DNA from: Symsagittifera roscoffensis
Lineage: Eukaryota; Xenacoelomorpha; Acoela; Convolutidae
Length of the DNA: 64,000 nucleotides
Assembly (NCBI RefSeq): GCF_963678635.1
Contig: NC_087062.1
Location: 35,614,052 to 35,678,051, forward strand
Direction of reading: 5' to 3'
This document shows, one piece after another, positions 44,045-53,525 of this stretch (within the stretch, counting starts at the first letter, position 1; every line of letters starts with the position of its first letter). A model generated the notes under the pieces. The model worked only from the letters and a program-made list of their open reading frames with translations, did no database searches and was not told the DNA's origin. Position numbers and translations under genes: made by a program.

Positions 44045-44486
44045 TTTTTCGTTCGATGACTGTTAATATGTAATTATCAATGTGTCTAATTGGTTGATTC
44101 CAATTGTATAAATGTACTGGTTTGTGTTTATACTGCTTTTTTATTCTTCTTTTTCCTCTTTTTGATGAATTTGAAGTTGTTTCTGAGTCAGAGAAATATA
44201 ATTGATCGTGAATTGGGCAATTTTTATCTATTGATTCTTTTAGTTTATAAAGTTCGTCTAAACTGTTGGTTTCTGATTCTGAAAATGCGTTACGGTCTTT
44301 GGAAAATCTTTTTCGTGTTATTTGTCTTTGTTTAGTTATTATTTTTCTCTTTAATGTTTGTCGTTTTGTTCTAATGTATCCAACTGTTTGTGTATGAGGT
44401 GTGATTACAAGGTCGTATTTTTTGTTATCTATTTCACAATTGTGTAAAACGATTGTTTGTTTTTTTCCTAGGTTTTTAAATGACAT
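44019..44486 (-). CDS. Element B ORF1, small basic protein
   Basis: An ATG at 44484-44486 opens 155 codons. The N-terminal block QTIVLHNCEIDNKKYDLVI is closely matched in the truncated relative E (51549-51761), where TIVLHNC is identical. This indicates real coding sequence under constraint. A strongly basic segment follows (RQTLKRKIITKQRQITRKRF), then an acidic Ser/Glu patch and a second basic patch. It has the look of a nuclear or RNA-binding regulator. The function is unknown. Confidence 0.72.
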   Translation of the reverse strand: MSFKNLGKKQTIVLHNCEIDNKKYDLVITPHTQTVGYIRTKRQTLKRKIITKQRQITRKRFSKDRNAFSESETNSLDELYKLKESIDKNCPIHDQLYFSDSETTSNSSKRGKRRIKKQYKHKPVHLYNWNQPIRHIDNYILTVIERKNELNAHPR

Positions 44487-45412
44487 AAGGTTAAGGATGA
44501 CGGATGCAAAAGGTTGTTAAATGATTTCTATTTGCTTAAACTGTTAGTCCTTACGATTTTTTTGTTAGCCTAACCTGGGTCTATTTGTTCAGGGTTGGGG
44601 AGAAAAGTATATCGATTCCGAAGAATGATTTTATACTTTCTCGTGGCTAGTATAAGCTAAGGTGTTAACTTACTTAATCTTACTTAAGGGTAGTGATTGT
44701 GTTCAGGGTTGGAGAATAGTAAATCGATCCACAAGGTTCAGGTATAATTAGAACGCGAGTAGTTCGTTAGATACTATTTTAAACTTACTAAGTCTAAGAT
44801 TTATCCTGGGTCTGGTAAGGGGGGGATCAAGTGAAGGATGAATAACCGAAGTTCTTCACTGTTTATCCTAATTTGAATGATTAGTTTTGTTCAAAAATTT
44901 CTATTAGTCCTGGACTTTTAGAAAGGGTTGGATAGTGAATCGACGTTTGAGGTCGTTAGACACTAGTTAAGTGGGTGGGGGAGAACAAAGTTGTTCTTTT
45001 TGATCCAAGGATAGGCCTTGATGATCAAGTTTTAAATTTAATTAAATAGAAAATGATTTAAGATCCAAGGATAAGCCTTGATGATCTGATTTTAAAATTA
45101 AGTGAATTTAAGTTTAAAATGTTTTAAATTTGTGTAAAGAAAAGATTTAGTATTTTTATGATATTAGTGAGCTTATGAATGCTGTTATGTTTAGGTGATG
45201 AAGCTGGAACAACAGGATGATTTATAATTACTAACCATTTATTGTCATGCTACTAATTTTTATTTTGATTTTTCAATAAATATTTTTCAAACATGTTTTG
45301 TATATTACTGCAGAATTTAGGAAAACGATCTGAGATCTTTTTATCAATCGTTATTGTATATTAATAATTTTGTTTAGCGCCTGAAATGATTTTGAAGATT
45401 GACTTCAAAATT
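44487..45412 (-). promoter_or_regulatory. Element B untranslated leader with repeated hairpin motifs
   Basis: The leader contains two copies of a CAAGGATAGGCCTTGATGATC-type palindrome (around 45004-45026 and 45063-45085). It also has three spaced copies of a block resembling CAGGGTTGGAGA followed by ATCGAT (near 44590, 44703 and 44930). Related CAAGGxxTATCCTTG hairpins occur three times in the leader of E (50950-51090). The position between primer site and first structural ORF suggests RNA packaging or dimerisation signals. Confidence 0.5.
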
Positions 45413-45646
45413 TTATATTTGCAAATGAAAATCTAAATTCATTGCTAGTAGTATTCTAAATACAAAAGTTTGTTCTGGCTTTTGCCGAACTATCATATAA
45501 CTATATGGTAAGTTTCTGCTTTTTCGTATGTCGTCTCTGGTTCGAGGTCTTCTTCCAATTCCGGGTAGTTCTGTTATCGTTCGGAATATTGGCTCTGATC
45601 TATTGAGTCGTAGAGACATTTCGATTAAATTATTGTCGTATAACAT
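45413..45646 (-). CDS. Element B leader ORF (77 residues)
   Basis: An ATG at 45644-45646 lies about 60 nt past the primer site. The product is basic (GIGRRPRTRDDIRKSRNLPY) with a hydrophobic end. Relative E has an ATG frame of 80 codons at the matching position (50346-50588) with weak similarity (SL-N-S-FR pattern) and a similar basic-then-hydrophobic character. It could be a translated leader peptide or a first coding exon. No clear splice donor was seen inside. Confidence 0.4.
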   Translation of the reverse strand: MLYDNNLIEMSLRLNRSEPIFRTITELPGIGRRPRTRDDIRKSRNLPYSYMIVRQKPEQTFVFRILLAMNLDFHLQI

Positions 45647-45708
45647 TTTGTAAATGTTTTGTCTAAATTCTAATCTATTATTGGTTAATTCTAAGCTATT
45701 AAGGTCTT

Positions 45709-45731
45709 GTTCGAGACTTATGGTCGCACCA
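45709..45731 (-). other. Primer-binding site of element B
   Basis: The plus strand reads GTTCGAGACTTATGGTCGCACCA, a tRNA 3' end with T-loop and CCA, two bases inside the 5' LTR. Relative E has nearly the same site with the same 2-nt spacing. The tRNA identity could not be settled and differs from the tRNA-Ser of A and C. Confidence 0.75.
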
Positions 45732-45733
45732 GA

Positions 45734-46143
45734 TGAGTTAGGACCGATGGGTATAACTCATAGAGTAATTTCGGATAGGGTACACCGTCTGCTCGTCACG
45801 CTATCTTATTTTCGGCCGGATAGATTCGTGCAACTTCTTAGTCTAATACCGATCCTAATCTTACTCTTATACTATCTAGTCTCAGGTTGTTTAACTAGTC
45901 TCTGCTAGGCTCAATAGATCTAGGGTATACTGGTTTATTGCGGCTGCTGAAGTACTCGGGAGAGTTCAACTAATTTCTAAGTTAAATTCAAATCTCTCTG
46001 GTGCTGAAATTACAAGTAATTTCAGCACTTACAAATAAGTGGATTGTTAGTCAGATGGATCATGATTGGTTAATATTAAATACTTTACATTGGTAAAATA
46101 TCTAATTTATCCAATCATAAAATGTAGTTTAGATCAGGTTCCA
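45734..46143 (-). repeat. 5' LTR of element B
   Basis: This 410-bp partner of 27231-27642 differs by eye only in lacking two T residues of one T run. The hairpin inverted repeat is at 46001-46028, and ATAG follows at 46144-46147. Confidence 0.95.
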
Positions 46144-46204
46144 ATAGCGCGAAATACATCGCGAGTTAATTGTCCCAAATTGGCCAAAATGGCTATCTTT
46201 AAAC
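46144..46204 (+). repeat. Dispersed repeat R1, continuation after element B
   Basis: ATAGCGCGAAATAC and the following sequence continue the R1 copy interrupted at 27230, matching 48415-48475. The copy then runs into the gap. Confidence 0.85.
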
Positions 46205-46404
46205 NNNNNNNNNNNNNNNNNNNNNNNNNNNNNNNNNNNNNNNNNNNNNNNNNNNNNNNNNNNNNNNNNNNNNNNNNNNNNNNNNNNNNNNNNNNNNNNN
46301 NNNNNNNNNNNNNNNNNNNNNNNNNNNNNNNNNNNNNNNNNNNNNNNNNNNNNNNNNNNNNNNNNNNNNNNNNNNNNNNNNNNNNNNNNNNNNNNNNNNN
46401 NNNN
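46205..46404. other. Assembly gap, 200 N
   Basis: Two hundred ambiguous bases between two R1 copies. Translations across it are meaningless. The true length and content are unknown. Confidence 1.
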
Positions 46405-46790
46405 AAAATGAAATTTTTTGTTTCTAAAATTCGAAATTTTTTTATAAAAATCATCCCCCCGCACGCCATACAAAGTATAAAAGGATAGATTTCGCTCCTT
46501 GTAACAAATCAATTATGGCAAATAAGCTTCTTTTAACCAATTTGGAACGATTTTAAGACGGATTAACTCTCCGCTCACGCGTTAATAGCGCGAAATATAT
46601 CGCGCGTTAATTGATCCAAATTGGCCAAAATGGCAATCTTTAAACCCTCATAACTTTACGAAAAATGATCACAGGTGAAATATCTTTTCAAATTTGAGCT
46701 CAGGACAACAAAACCTTTTGAATGATATAAAAAATTCCGTCAAAAAAGGCTAGTTAAATAGTCGATAAGTGTTAATGTACGCCTTGATCA
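46405..46790 (+). repeat. Dispersed repeat R1, second copy
   Basis: This matches 48230-48600 closely, with shared blocks such as CTTGTAACAAATCAATTATG and CGCGAAATAT and the tail around ATGATCACAGGTGAAATATC. It is non-coding. Confidence 0.85.
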
Positions 46791-48138
46791 ATGTCTAATA
46801 ATTTGAAAATTCAAAAGTTTAATATAATCATCATTAAAAAATTTTGCCAAAAAATAAAAGTTTGTTACTTTTGTTATATCAATTGTGAAAGACAGCCAAA
46901 TTAGGTCGTTTTCTATGCATTGCTAATGCAAGACCGTCCAACCTTTGGTGTTTTGAGTAACCAAGGTCTTTGTCACTTGTGTTCGGTTGCAACTACAACC
47001 GAAAATTTTTCAGAAACTAAATTTAGAAAGAAAAAATCAAAATTTTTGGTTTATGGGAAAACACCTATCATACAATTTTCATATATGGAAAAATGCTTAT
47101 CATAGAGTTTTCATACAATTTTCTGTACGCATGGAATTGTATGAAATTGTATAACAAGAAGTTTCTCATAAATGGAAACTGTATGATAAGAAGTTTTGGT
47201 CAACCCGGGTATTCAGTTTGATGCTACATGTCTTGAAAAATAGTTCGAGTTCATTTTGGCATGATACATTTTTTCTGGAGTTTTACGTGCAGCAACAATC
47301 GTGAAAACGTTTACGCGCGGGATACAATTGCGTCCTTTTGCAGGAGAACTCATTCCCATTGATCTGGTGTAATCAGGGTATTCGCTGTCATGCTAGTAGG
47401 AGGTCGTTGATCATATTGGCTAGTGTAATCAGGTTATTTGCGGTATTAATTTCCGCCCATTGGCGGGGTTTGGTTCTAAAATTAACATCATTACGCTTCA
47501 TTCTTATCACCACAATAAAGTTCCGACTGTCCTTCAACGTCCTGATGCTAATATGAGACAACACCAATAGCGGTGAAAAATCAAATCAATTCTACACAAC
47601 TCACTGAAATTGATATTTCAGCCTATTTAAGAAGCACAATTAGCGTAACACCCTTGTTTATAATTGAGATAAGACTAAATAGTTTTAATGGGAATTCTTA
47701 CAAAATCCAATTTTCATATGAGATTTCAAAAACTATCCAGCTTTCTCGAAAAACCATTCTCAATCTTCCTTGACCCATCGGCTATCCTAATGCCAGAAGT
47801 GATACTCCTAGCTATCCTTCTTTTTGCAATGGGGTGGTGGTGGTTGGGAGTTGTTGAAAATCTCGAAATCACCTACCCGCACAAAAAGAACTAAAGAAGA
47901 AAAAGGAAAATTAAAAGTATAATTATTTGTTAAATAAATTATATACTTAATTTTAAGAGCCAAGTTTAGAATTTTCAGCAGTTTATAATTCACTGTAGCA
48001 ACAACATTTTTCAAAAAATAAACTAGATTAAAATCAATTTTAATCGATTATAATTAATGTAGAAAGTCTGTTAAAATTGAGGCCCAATTTGTATCGCTGC
48101 TTCTTTTGCCGATATGGTATCACACAACTCAACAAGAC
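46791..48138. other. Intergenic with a TIR-element fragment
   Basis: No gene was found. At about 47058-47214 there are several copies of the ATGCTTATCATACAATTTTC-type word, ending in TCAACCCGGGT. This is the right-end signature of the inverted-repeat element at 55581-56247, so this is a truncated member. The plus frame 47688-47894 includes a short hydrophobic stretch but no motif. Confidence 0.5.
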
Positions 48139-48600
48139 TGCTCGTATCAGGGCGAAGCCCTGAATGTTCCGACTGCCTTTTAAGGTTTATGGAGCAGCAG
48201 TAAAAACATAAAAAAATAAATGAATTAAAATAAAATGAAATTTTTTTTTTCTAAAATTTGATTTTTTTTTCCATGAAAATCATCCCCCCACACGCCATAT
48301 AATCTACAAAAGAATAGATTTCGCTCCTTGTAACAAATCAATTATGGCAAATAAGCTTCTTCCAACCAATTTGGAACAATTTCTAAGACGGATTAAATCT
48401 CCGCTTATGCTTTAATAGCGCGAAATATAACGCGCGTTAGTTGTCCCAAATTGGCCAAATTGGCAATCTTTAAACCCCCATAACTTTACGAAAAATGATC
48501 ACAGGTGAAATATCTTTTCAAATTTAAGCTCAGGACAACAATACCTTTTGAATGATACAAAAAAAATCCGTCAAAATTGGCTAGTTAAAAAGTCGAAATT
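48139..48600 (+). repeat. Dispersed repeat R1, third copy
   Basis: The most complete R1 copy (about 460 bp), from AACAAGACTGCTCGTATCA to the GTCAAAATTGGCTAGTTAAA block. No LTRs, inverted ends or coding frames were identified, so its class is unknown. Confidence 0.88.
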
Positions 48601-49580
48601 TGTCTGAAGAAACCCCCCCCCCCCCCCCGAGCACAAATATTCCGTTACTTTCGTATCAAAAGTCGGAACAATAAGTCTATTTAAAAATTATAATTTTGCT
48701 GACAATCCCAAAACGTGAGTGTTCCGGCATGATTTGGCCTCGTTTGCCATATTTTAGTTTATCTGAACACGAACTGTCACCTCGAAACTAATTTTTGATA
48801 AAGATTTGTTCAAACTAATTGATGGTTCTTGTGGTAGGTGAAATTTATTAAGCCATTTTAATCATCAAATGAAATCAAGTTGCTGAAACTTTTTGTAGAA
48901 AACAAATTTGTATCCAAGTTTGTTTTTTCTCAACGACCATGAAACGTCTATCTTACTTACCCGGGTTGACCTCATACACCGAACATGCTTATCATACAAT
49001 TCCATACAACAAAAATCAGTGTATGGAGACAATTCTTACCATACAATTTTCATATATTTTCTAAAATCAATAGAAATTAAAACTCGAGCAATTTCTGCGG
49101 CTTTTTGAAAACAGTTCAACAGACTGGTAACGGAAGAAACTGACTTTAAAATTCTTTTCTACAAAAAATTCTTGCCATACAATTTCCATATATGATAATT
49201 GTACGACAAGCATTTTCGCCATAAGGGATAATTTTTTCAAAATTTATTGCAAACCTGTTAATGAAAACTTCAATCGAGTTGTGAAAACTTCTTAATCATT
49301 TTTTCTGAAGGATGCGAACGAATTGCGAAAACAAATCTGTTCAAATCTAAGTAAAGGAGAAGCAACCAAGAACAAAAAAGTAGAAATTTCTTTTAATTTT
49401 TTTCTCTCGAAAATGCTTTGATGTAAGTGACCTTTTCTGGAATCTGTCACCATTTAGCATTATTAAGACTCAAAAAATGAAAATGAGATCTGAACAAGCA
49501 TTTGTGATCCGAAAAATAATAAAAGTTTATTGTAAAAAACGAATTACAGTCAAGTATAATACATTATAATAAATTGAACA
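48601..49580. other. Intergenic with a TIR-element fragment
   Basis: A run of 18 C lies at about 48611-48628. At 48958 the left-end signature CCCGGGTTGA is followed by ATGCTTATCATACAATT words up to about 49220, a truncated relative of the 55581-56247 element. Nothing else was recognised. Confidence 0.5.
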
Positions 49581-50246
49581 TGGAATTAGGTACTCAGTAA
49601 CAATTTAATCTAGCAACACTTTATTTGATCAATTATAAACAATTAATTTAGAATTTTAAAGATACAGACCACAGACTTTGCATAAGATTGATTATCAATT
49701 CTTTTTTTTTGTGCTTTTAACATATTCCTTAAGGTTACACAAAAAATATAGACTTCTTGAGTATTTGAAGGAACCGCGACGTGCCAGGTAACTATGGTCT
49801 GGCTGTTGCTCAGATACTTCCAAACAAGCAGCTTAAGAGCTATTGAGTTTGATATTGGATACAGTTCATATTTAGTATCTATATCTAATTATATTAATGA
49901 TAAAACTGTCTCTGAAAATTGTTTTTAACTAATCAATCATCATCCAAAACTAACACTTGGTATAAGTTGTTTAGCAGAAACTATTCATAGTGTCAGCAAC
50001 AGAACACAATAAATATAACTTAGCAAACAGTCCTTCTACTCCAGAAAAATTCCTGATATCTTATCTCGCAAATACCAGTACTAACTAAATCTATTGAAAC
50101 TAGGAGATGTAAGCGTAAGATAGAGTTTATTATTAGACTAAGAAGTTGCACGAATCTATCCGGCCGAAAATAAGAAAGCGTGAGTAACAGACGGTGTACC
50201 TTGTCTAAAATTACTCTTTGATTGAGCTACACCAGACATACACTCA
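49581..50246 (+). repeat. 5' LTR of element E
   Basis: The 3' part (from about 50055) matches the B LTR, including the AGAAGTTGCACGAATCTATC block, and it ends ACACTCA two bases before the primer site. The 5' boundary at TGGAATTAGG is a guess from the TGGAA start of the family, so the length of 666 bp is uncertain. Confidence 0.55.
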
Positions 50247-50248
50247 AC

Positions 50249-50271
50249 TGGTGCGACCAAGAGTCTCGGAA
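50249..50271 (+). other. Primer-binding site of element E
   Basis: TGGTGCGACCAAGAGTCTCGG corresponds to the primer site of element B with two or three changes and the same 2-nt spacing from the LTR. Confidence 0.7.
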
Positions 50272-50345
50272 AAAGACATCAAGAAAATTAGATACAACAA
50301 ACTCAAAATAGATATCAGATCTAAATCCAAACACATAACAGAAAA

Positions 50346-50588
50346 ATGTTGAGAAGTTTTGAAAACTTACCACCAAGTCTCAATAAGTCTAATCAATACC
50401 AACGAGTGTTCAGGCTTACGGCAGCTCAAAACTCGAATAACAGAACAAGCCTCTACACCATGAAACGAAAAATCAGACTGCAACGACTACTTCTCTACAA
50501 GATTCTCAATGCAGTACACTTCCATTCACTAACACGAAACATTTTACTTGGAGCAATATTCTTTTCCAGGCCATATACCTCTCAATGA
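50346..50588 (+). CDS. Element E leader ORF (80 residues)
   Basis: An ATG frame about 75 nt past the primer site corresponds in position to the 77-codon frame of element B. The product is basic (YTMKRKIRLQRLLLYKIL) with a hydrophobic tail. Residue similarity to the B frame is weak but collinear. It might be a leader peptide; function unknown. Confidence 0.35.
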   Translation: MLRSFENLPPSLNKSNQYQRVFRLTAAQNSNNRTSLYTMKRKIRLQRLLLYKILNAVHFHSLTRNILLGAIFFSRPYTSQ

Positions 50589-51548
50589 TGTAAAACCAAA
50601 AATATATAATATACTGAAGACTGATAAAAAAATATAAAGGTCGTTTGTTTCCAAAATCTGCTGTAATTTTAAAACTTTGGTAAATTTAAAATTAATTGAA
50701 TAAAAAATCTAAAAATTTTTTTGTGAATCAATTAAAACTTAATTTGTTTTTAAATTTATAAAAGAAGTTGCTTGCTTCTGAAGGACGCACATCCTCATCC
50801 TTTCACAGACCAAGCTTCACTGTTTCTTCATCCAAAACATAACCATAATCACTCATAAACTAATATCATTTGAATCTTCAATTTTAAATCAAACCTTTCT
50901 TAATTTTATTAATTTTTTTAAATTTTAAACTTGACGTTTAAATATTTCAAGGCCTATCCTTGTTCTGTAACAACGTATTTTTTTTCATCTAGTCTATCAA
51001 GGCTATCCTTGGATTTTTAAAATATTACTTACTTCTAAACTTTAATTCATTTAAAAACATTTGATCATCAAAGCTTTCCTTGATTAGATAAGAACAATTT
51101 TGCTCCCCCGCCTCTTTTTAAAAAACTATGTAACAACCTCAAACGTCGATTCACTCTCCAACCTTTATCAAAGACTCAAGACTAATAGAAATTTTTGAAT
51201 AACTAATCGTTTTAATTAAGATAAACAGTGAAGAACTTCGGTTACTCATCCTTCACTTGAGCCCTCCAATTAATTGACCCAGGCTTAAACATATCTAAAA
51301 TTAGTATAATTTAAAGTAGTATCTAACGATCTACTTGTGTTCTAATAGTAACTAAACCTTCTAATTGATTACTATTCTTCAACGCTCTTTCACAAATCAA
51401 AACCCTAAGTAAAATTGAGTAAGTTTTTCGTAAAACAAAACTTAATCACCGAGAAAGTATTATATCTTTCTAACGAATTAATATAATCTCTCCCCAACCC
51501 GTCTACTTTTGACCATCTATGCCCCAAGATTAAGATAACCTCACAAAA
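50589..51548 (+). promoter_or_regulatory. Element E leader with hairpin repeats
   Basis: Three copies of a CAAGG...CCTTG palindrome occur near 50948, 50997 and 51068. The blocks GTCGATTCACTCTCCAACC (near 51150) and CTCCCCAACCC (near 51488) are the counterparts of the B leader modules. No long frame is present. Confidence 0.5.
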
Positions 51549-51761
51549 ATGGTAAGAACTAACAAGGAAAGAAAAAACATAACCCCTGGGTTTTGCAACC
51601 ATCTTTCTAACACATATGTTAAGAGAAATTCTAGGAAACCAACAACAATAGTATTGCACAATTGCTTAATTAAAAACGAAAGATACGAGCTTGTAATTTC
51701 ATCACAAAAACAAGAAAAGGATGCATCAGATCGAAAAAACAAAAAAGAAAGAAGGCCTTAA
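51549..51761 (+). pseudogene. Element E ORF1 fragment
   Basis: A 70-codon ATG frame contains TIVLHNCLIKNERYELVIS, which aligns with residues of element B ORF1. The basic region that follows is frame-broken, but similarity continues to about 51815 in another frame. The rest of the gene is missing because E is joined to F. Confidence 0.7.
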
Positions 51762-51861
51762 TCAAAAACAAAAACAAACTATTCACGAAAAATTTTCTAA
51801 AAGATGAAACGCAGTTTCGGAATCTGTCTCAGCTACAAAACAAGAACTTTAAAATCTTCGA

Positions 51862-52943
51862 GATCGGAAAATGGGGACCCATAATTTAACCCCGTCAAAG
51901 AGGCAATAATTGATTGTTTGGATCACACAGTTACCTTGGAAAATAGAAATTTTACAGATAAAAAGACTTTACATAGATAACTTTACAAAAATCGTACCTA
52001 GCGATCAAAGTAAAACTACTTTCGAGCCTTCCATCAGTCCCTGTTAATCCCCCACCCAAGCGTACTGGTAGCGTAAGACTTCCAAGTTTAGCTCGAAAAT
52101 GCGCCACCCATGAAGACAATCCGGGCAACCTCTCAGAAGAGGACAACACTTGACATCACGACGCTGACGCCTGGAACCAAGCAGACCCCGCCGGAAATCA
52201 TTATCCAACCGGAATCACCTCAGAAATCATCAAGTCAATCGTTTTTGTCCTCATCGTTAAATTTAAATTCTTGTGACGGGTTGATTGACGGGTACTTCGA
52301 GGATGTCTCAAACAACAATGCCCCAATTTGTAAAGAAATAGCCACAGACCATAACGTTGACTTGAGTGTTACAGGTTAACATAAAACCCCGATCGCAGAT
52401 TCTGAGGAGCCTAGTGGACCATTAGTCGCTGCCCATCCAGTAAAATACCGGGACTATCAACAATTGGTTTGGCAGTAGAACCATTCTTATTGGATAATCA
52501 CCAGAAGATACGGCCCCAATGGTCACTCAAACGAGACCATCTGCCAGCCCTTGACGAACTATAGGTCTCTCAAAGTCTTACGGGGAGCGCAGATTAGTAA
52601 ACGTAAAAGGTAGAGTAAACTCAAACGTTACCCAGACTCGATTCTGACTTAGTGACACTCCCAGCCTTCTCCTGTTGGTCACCCTCGGACTTCTTTACCC
52701 CTTTTACTAACTCCCCTCAGAGACAGACGATGGTAGCTGAAACAACACTAACCTGGTCCTCCAATAATTCAACCCCAACGGGGGCCGCTCAGTCTGTCTG
52801 AATGACGTCAACTTCGTGGAAGACTCCCTTTGGGAATTCAACTACTCGATCTATTAACAACAAAGACCGTGAGCAAAATCTTGTCAACTATAGACCAAAA
52901 AGTGAGACAATCTTTAGACGAATTTGACGCAAATTTCAATTAA
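51862..52943 (+). pseudogene. Element F acidic 3' frame remnant
   Basis: Frame-broken remnant of the C-type post-integrase frame. Shared blocks include DHTVTLEN, the acidic SSLNLNSCDGLIDGYFEDV at 52110-52379 and the terminal SLDEFDANFN before TAA at 52941. A frame stays open across the position corresponding to the second TGA of element C. Confidence 0.7.
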
Positions 52944-53244
52944 AACTCCAAGAACCTAATTAAACACCATTTTTTTGTTTGATCATTACAATCATGTTAA
53001 GATTTATCGCCTTTTTACAGCGCCTTTTTATTTTATCTATGTGTACAATTAGGTGAACACTTGCTAGTGTAGACTTTTTAAGTTCTTTGTATCATTAGTT
53101 TAGATAAAGTTAAATATGTAATTTCACCCATTTGTACATACGTGTAAATACCAACCTCAATTGTAAATCTTAATTTCGTTCTGTTCATTTCAAACTGTTT
53201 TGTGCAGTTTGTAAATTTTGTTCACTCTACTCTGAAGGGGGAAA

Positions 53245-53525
53245 TGGGTTTATATAGAGTCTAGTTTTAGTTAATAGTAAAATGTTAGTTTTTTCCACGT
53301 TGGGGAACATTGTGAGTTGTTCTTTTTGTTTGAACTATTGTTGTTTGTTTTTGATTGCATACCTGCCAACTCTGTTATGAATCGACCATTGGTCGATATT
53401 TCTGCTGTTCGTTACTGTCTTAGAACAGACGTTTTAATTGACACATTATCTTTCTTATTCTTTTTAATTCTTAGTTAGTGTACATAAATTGTACATAATC
53501 AGGGTTAATATTAGAATAGAAATAC
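53245..53525 (+). repeat. 3' LTR of element F
   Basis: It starts TGGGTTTATATAGAG right after the purine tract. It shares with the element C LTR a GTACATAxATTGTACATA block, the terminal TTAGAATAG and a palindrome (ATCGACCATTGGTCGAT). The outer boundary is approximate. Confidence 0.65.

Larger units (their letters stand above)
27231..46143 (-). mobile_element. Element B: giant 18.9-kb retrovirus-like LTR element
   Basis: Bounded by 412-bp and 410-bp LTRs that look identical except for two T residues, with ATAG duplicated at 27227-27230 and 46144-46147. In coding direction (minus) the order is LTR, primer site, leader with hairpin repeats and a small ORF, ORF1, ORF2, gag, protease, RT, RNase H, integrase with a GPY/F module, two small membrane proteins, an ATG-less Ser/Pro/Thr/Gln frame, an envelope-like glycoprotein, a 602-residue orphan, a 3' frame, and LTR. 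The polymerase is Ty3/gypsy-like. It is two to three times the usual size for such elements. Near-identical LTRs imply a recent insertion, yet several frames carry in-frame stops. Confidence 0.94.
49581..51835 (+). mobile_element. Element E: 5' fragment of a relative of element B
   Basis: A plus-strand fragment with LTR, primer site, leader with CAAGG/CCTTG hairpins, leader ORF and the first part of ORF1. All parts correspond in order to element B but are diverged. The sequence then passes into element F near 51835-51860, so E is truncated at its 3' end. Confidence 0.75.
51860..53525 (+). mobile_element. Element F: 3' fragment of a relative of element C
   Basis: A plus-strand fragment beginning within the region after integrase (CGGAAAATGGGGACCC matches RKNWDPYF of C). 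It is followed by the acidic 3' frame, an untranslated stretch, the polypurine tract GAAGGGGGAAA and a 3' LTR. Everything upstream is missing, replaced by element E. Confidence 0.75.

Noticed and set aside
35887..44335. Many plus-strand frames of 60-123 codons opposite element B
   Set aside because: They are Cys/Phe/Leu/Tyr-rich shadows of the minus-strand gag, pol and ORF1/ORF2 frames.
46066..46512. Open frames running through the N gap
   Set aside because: The ambiguous bases create artificial openness.
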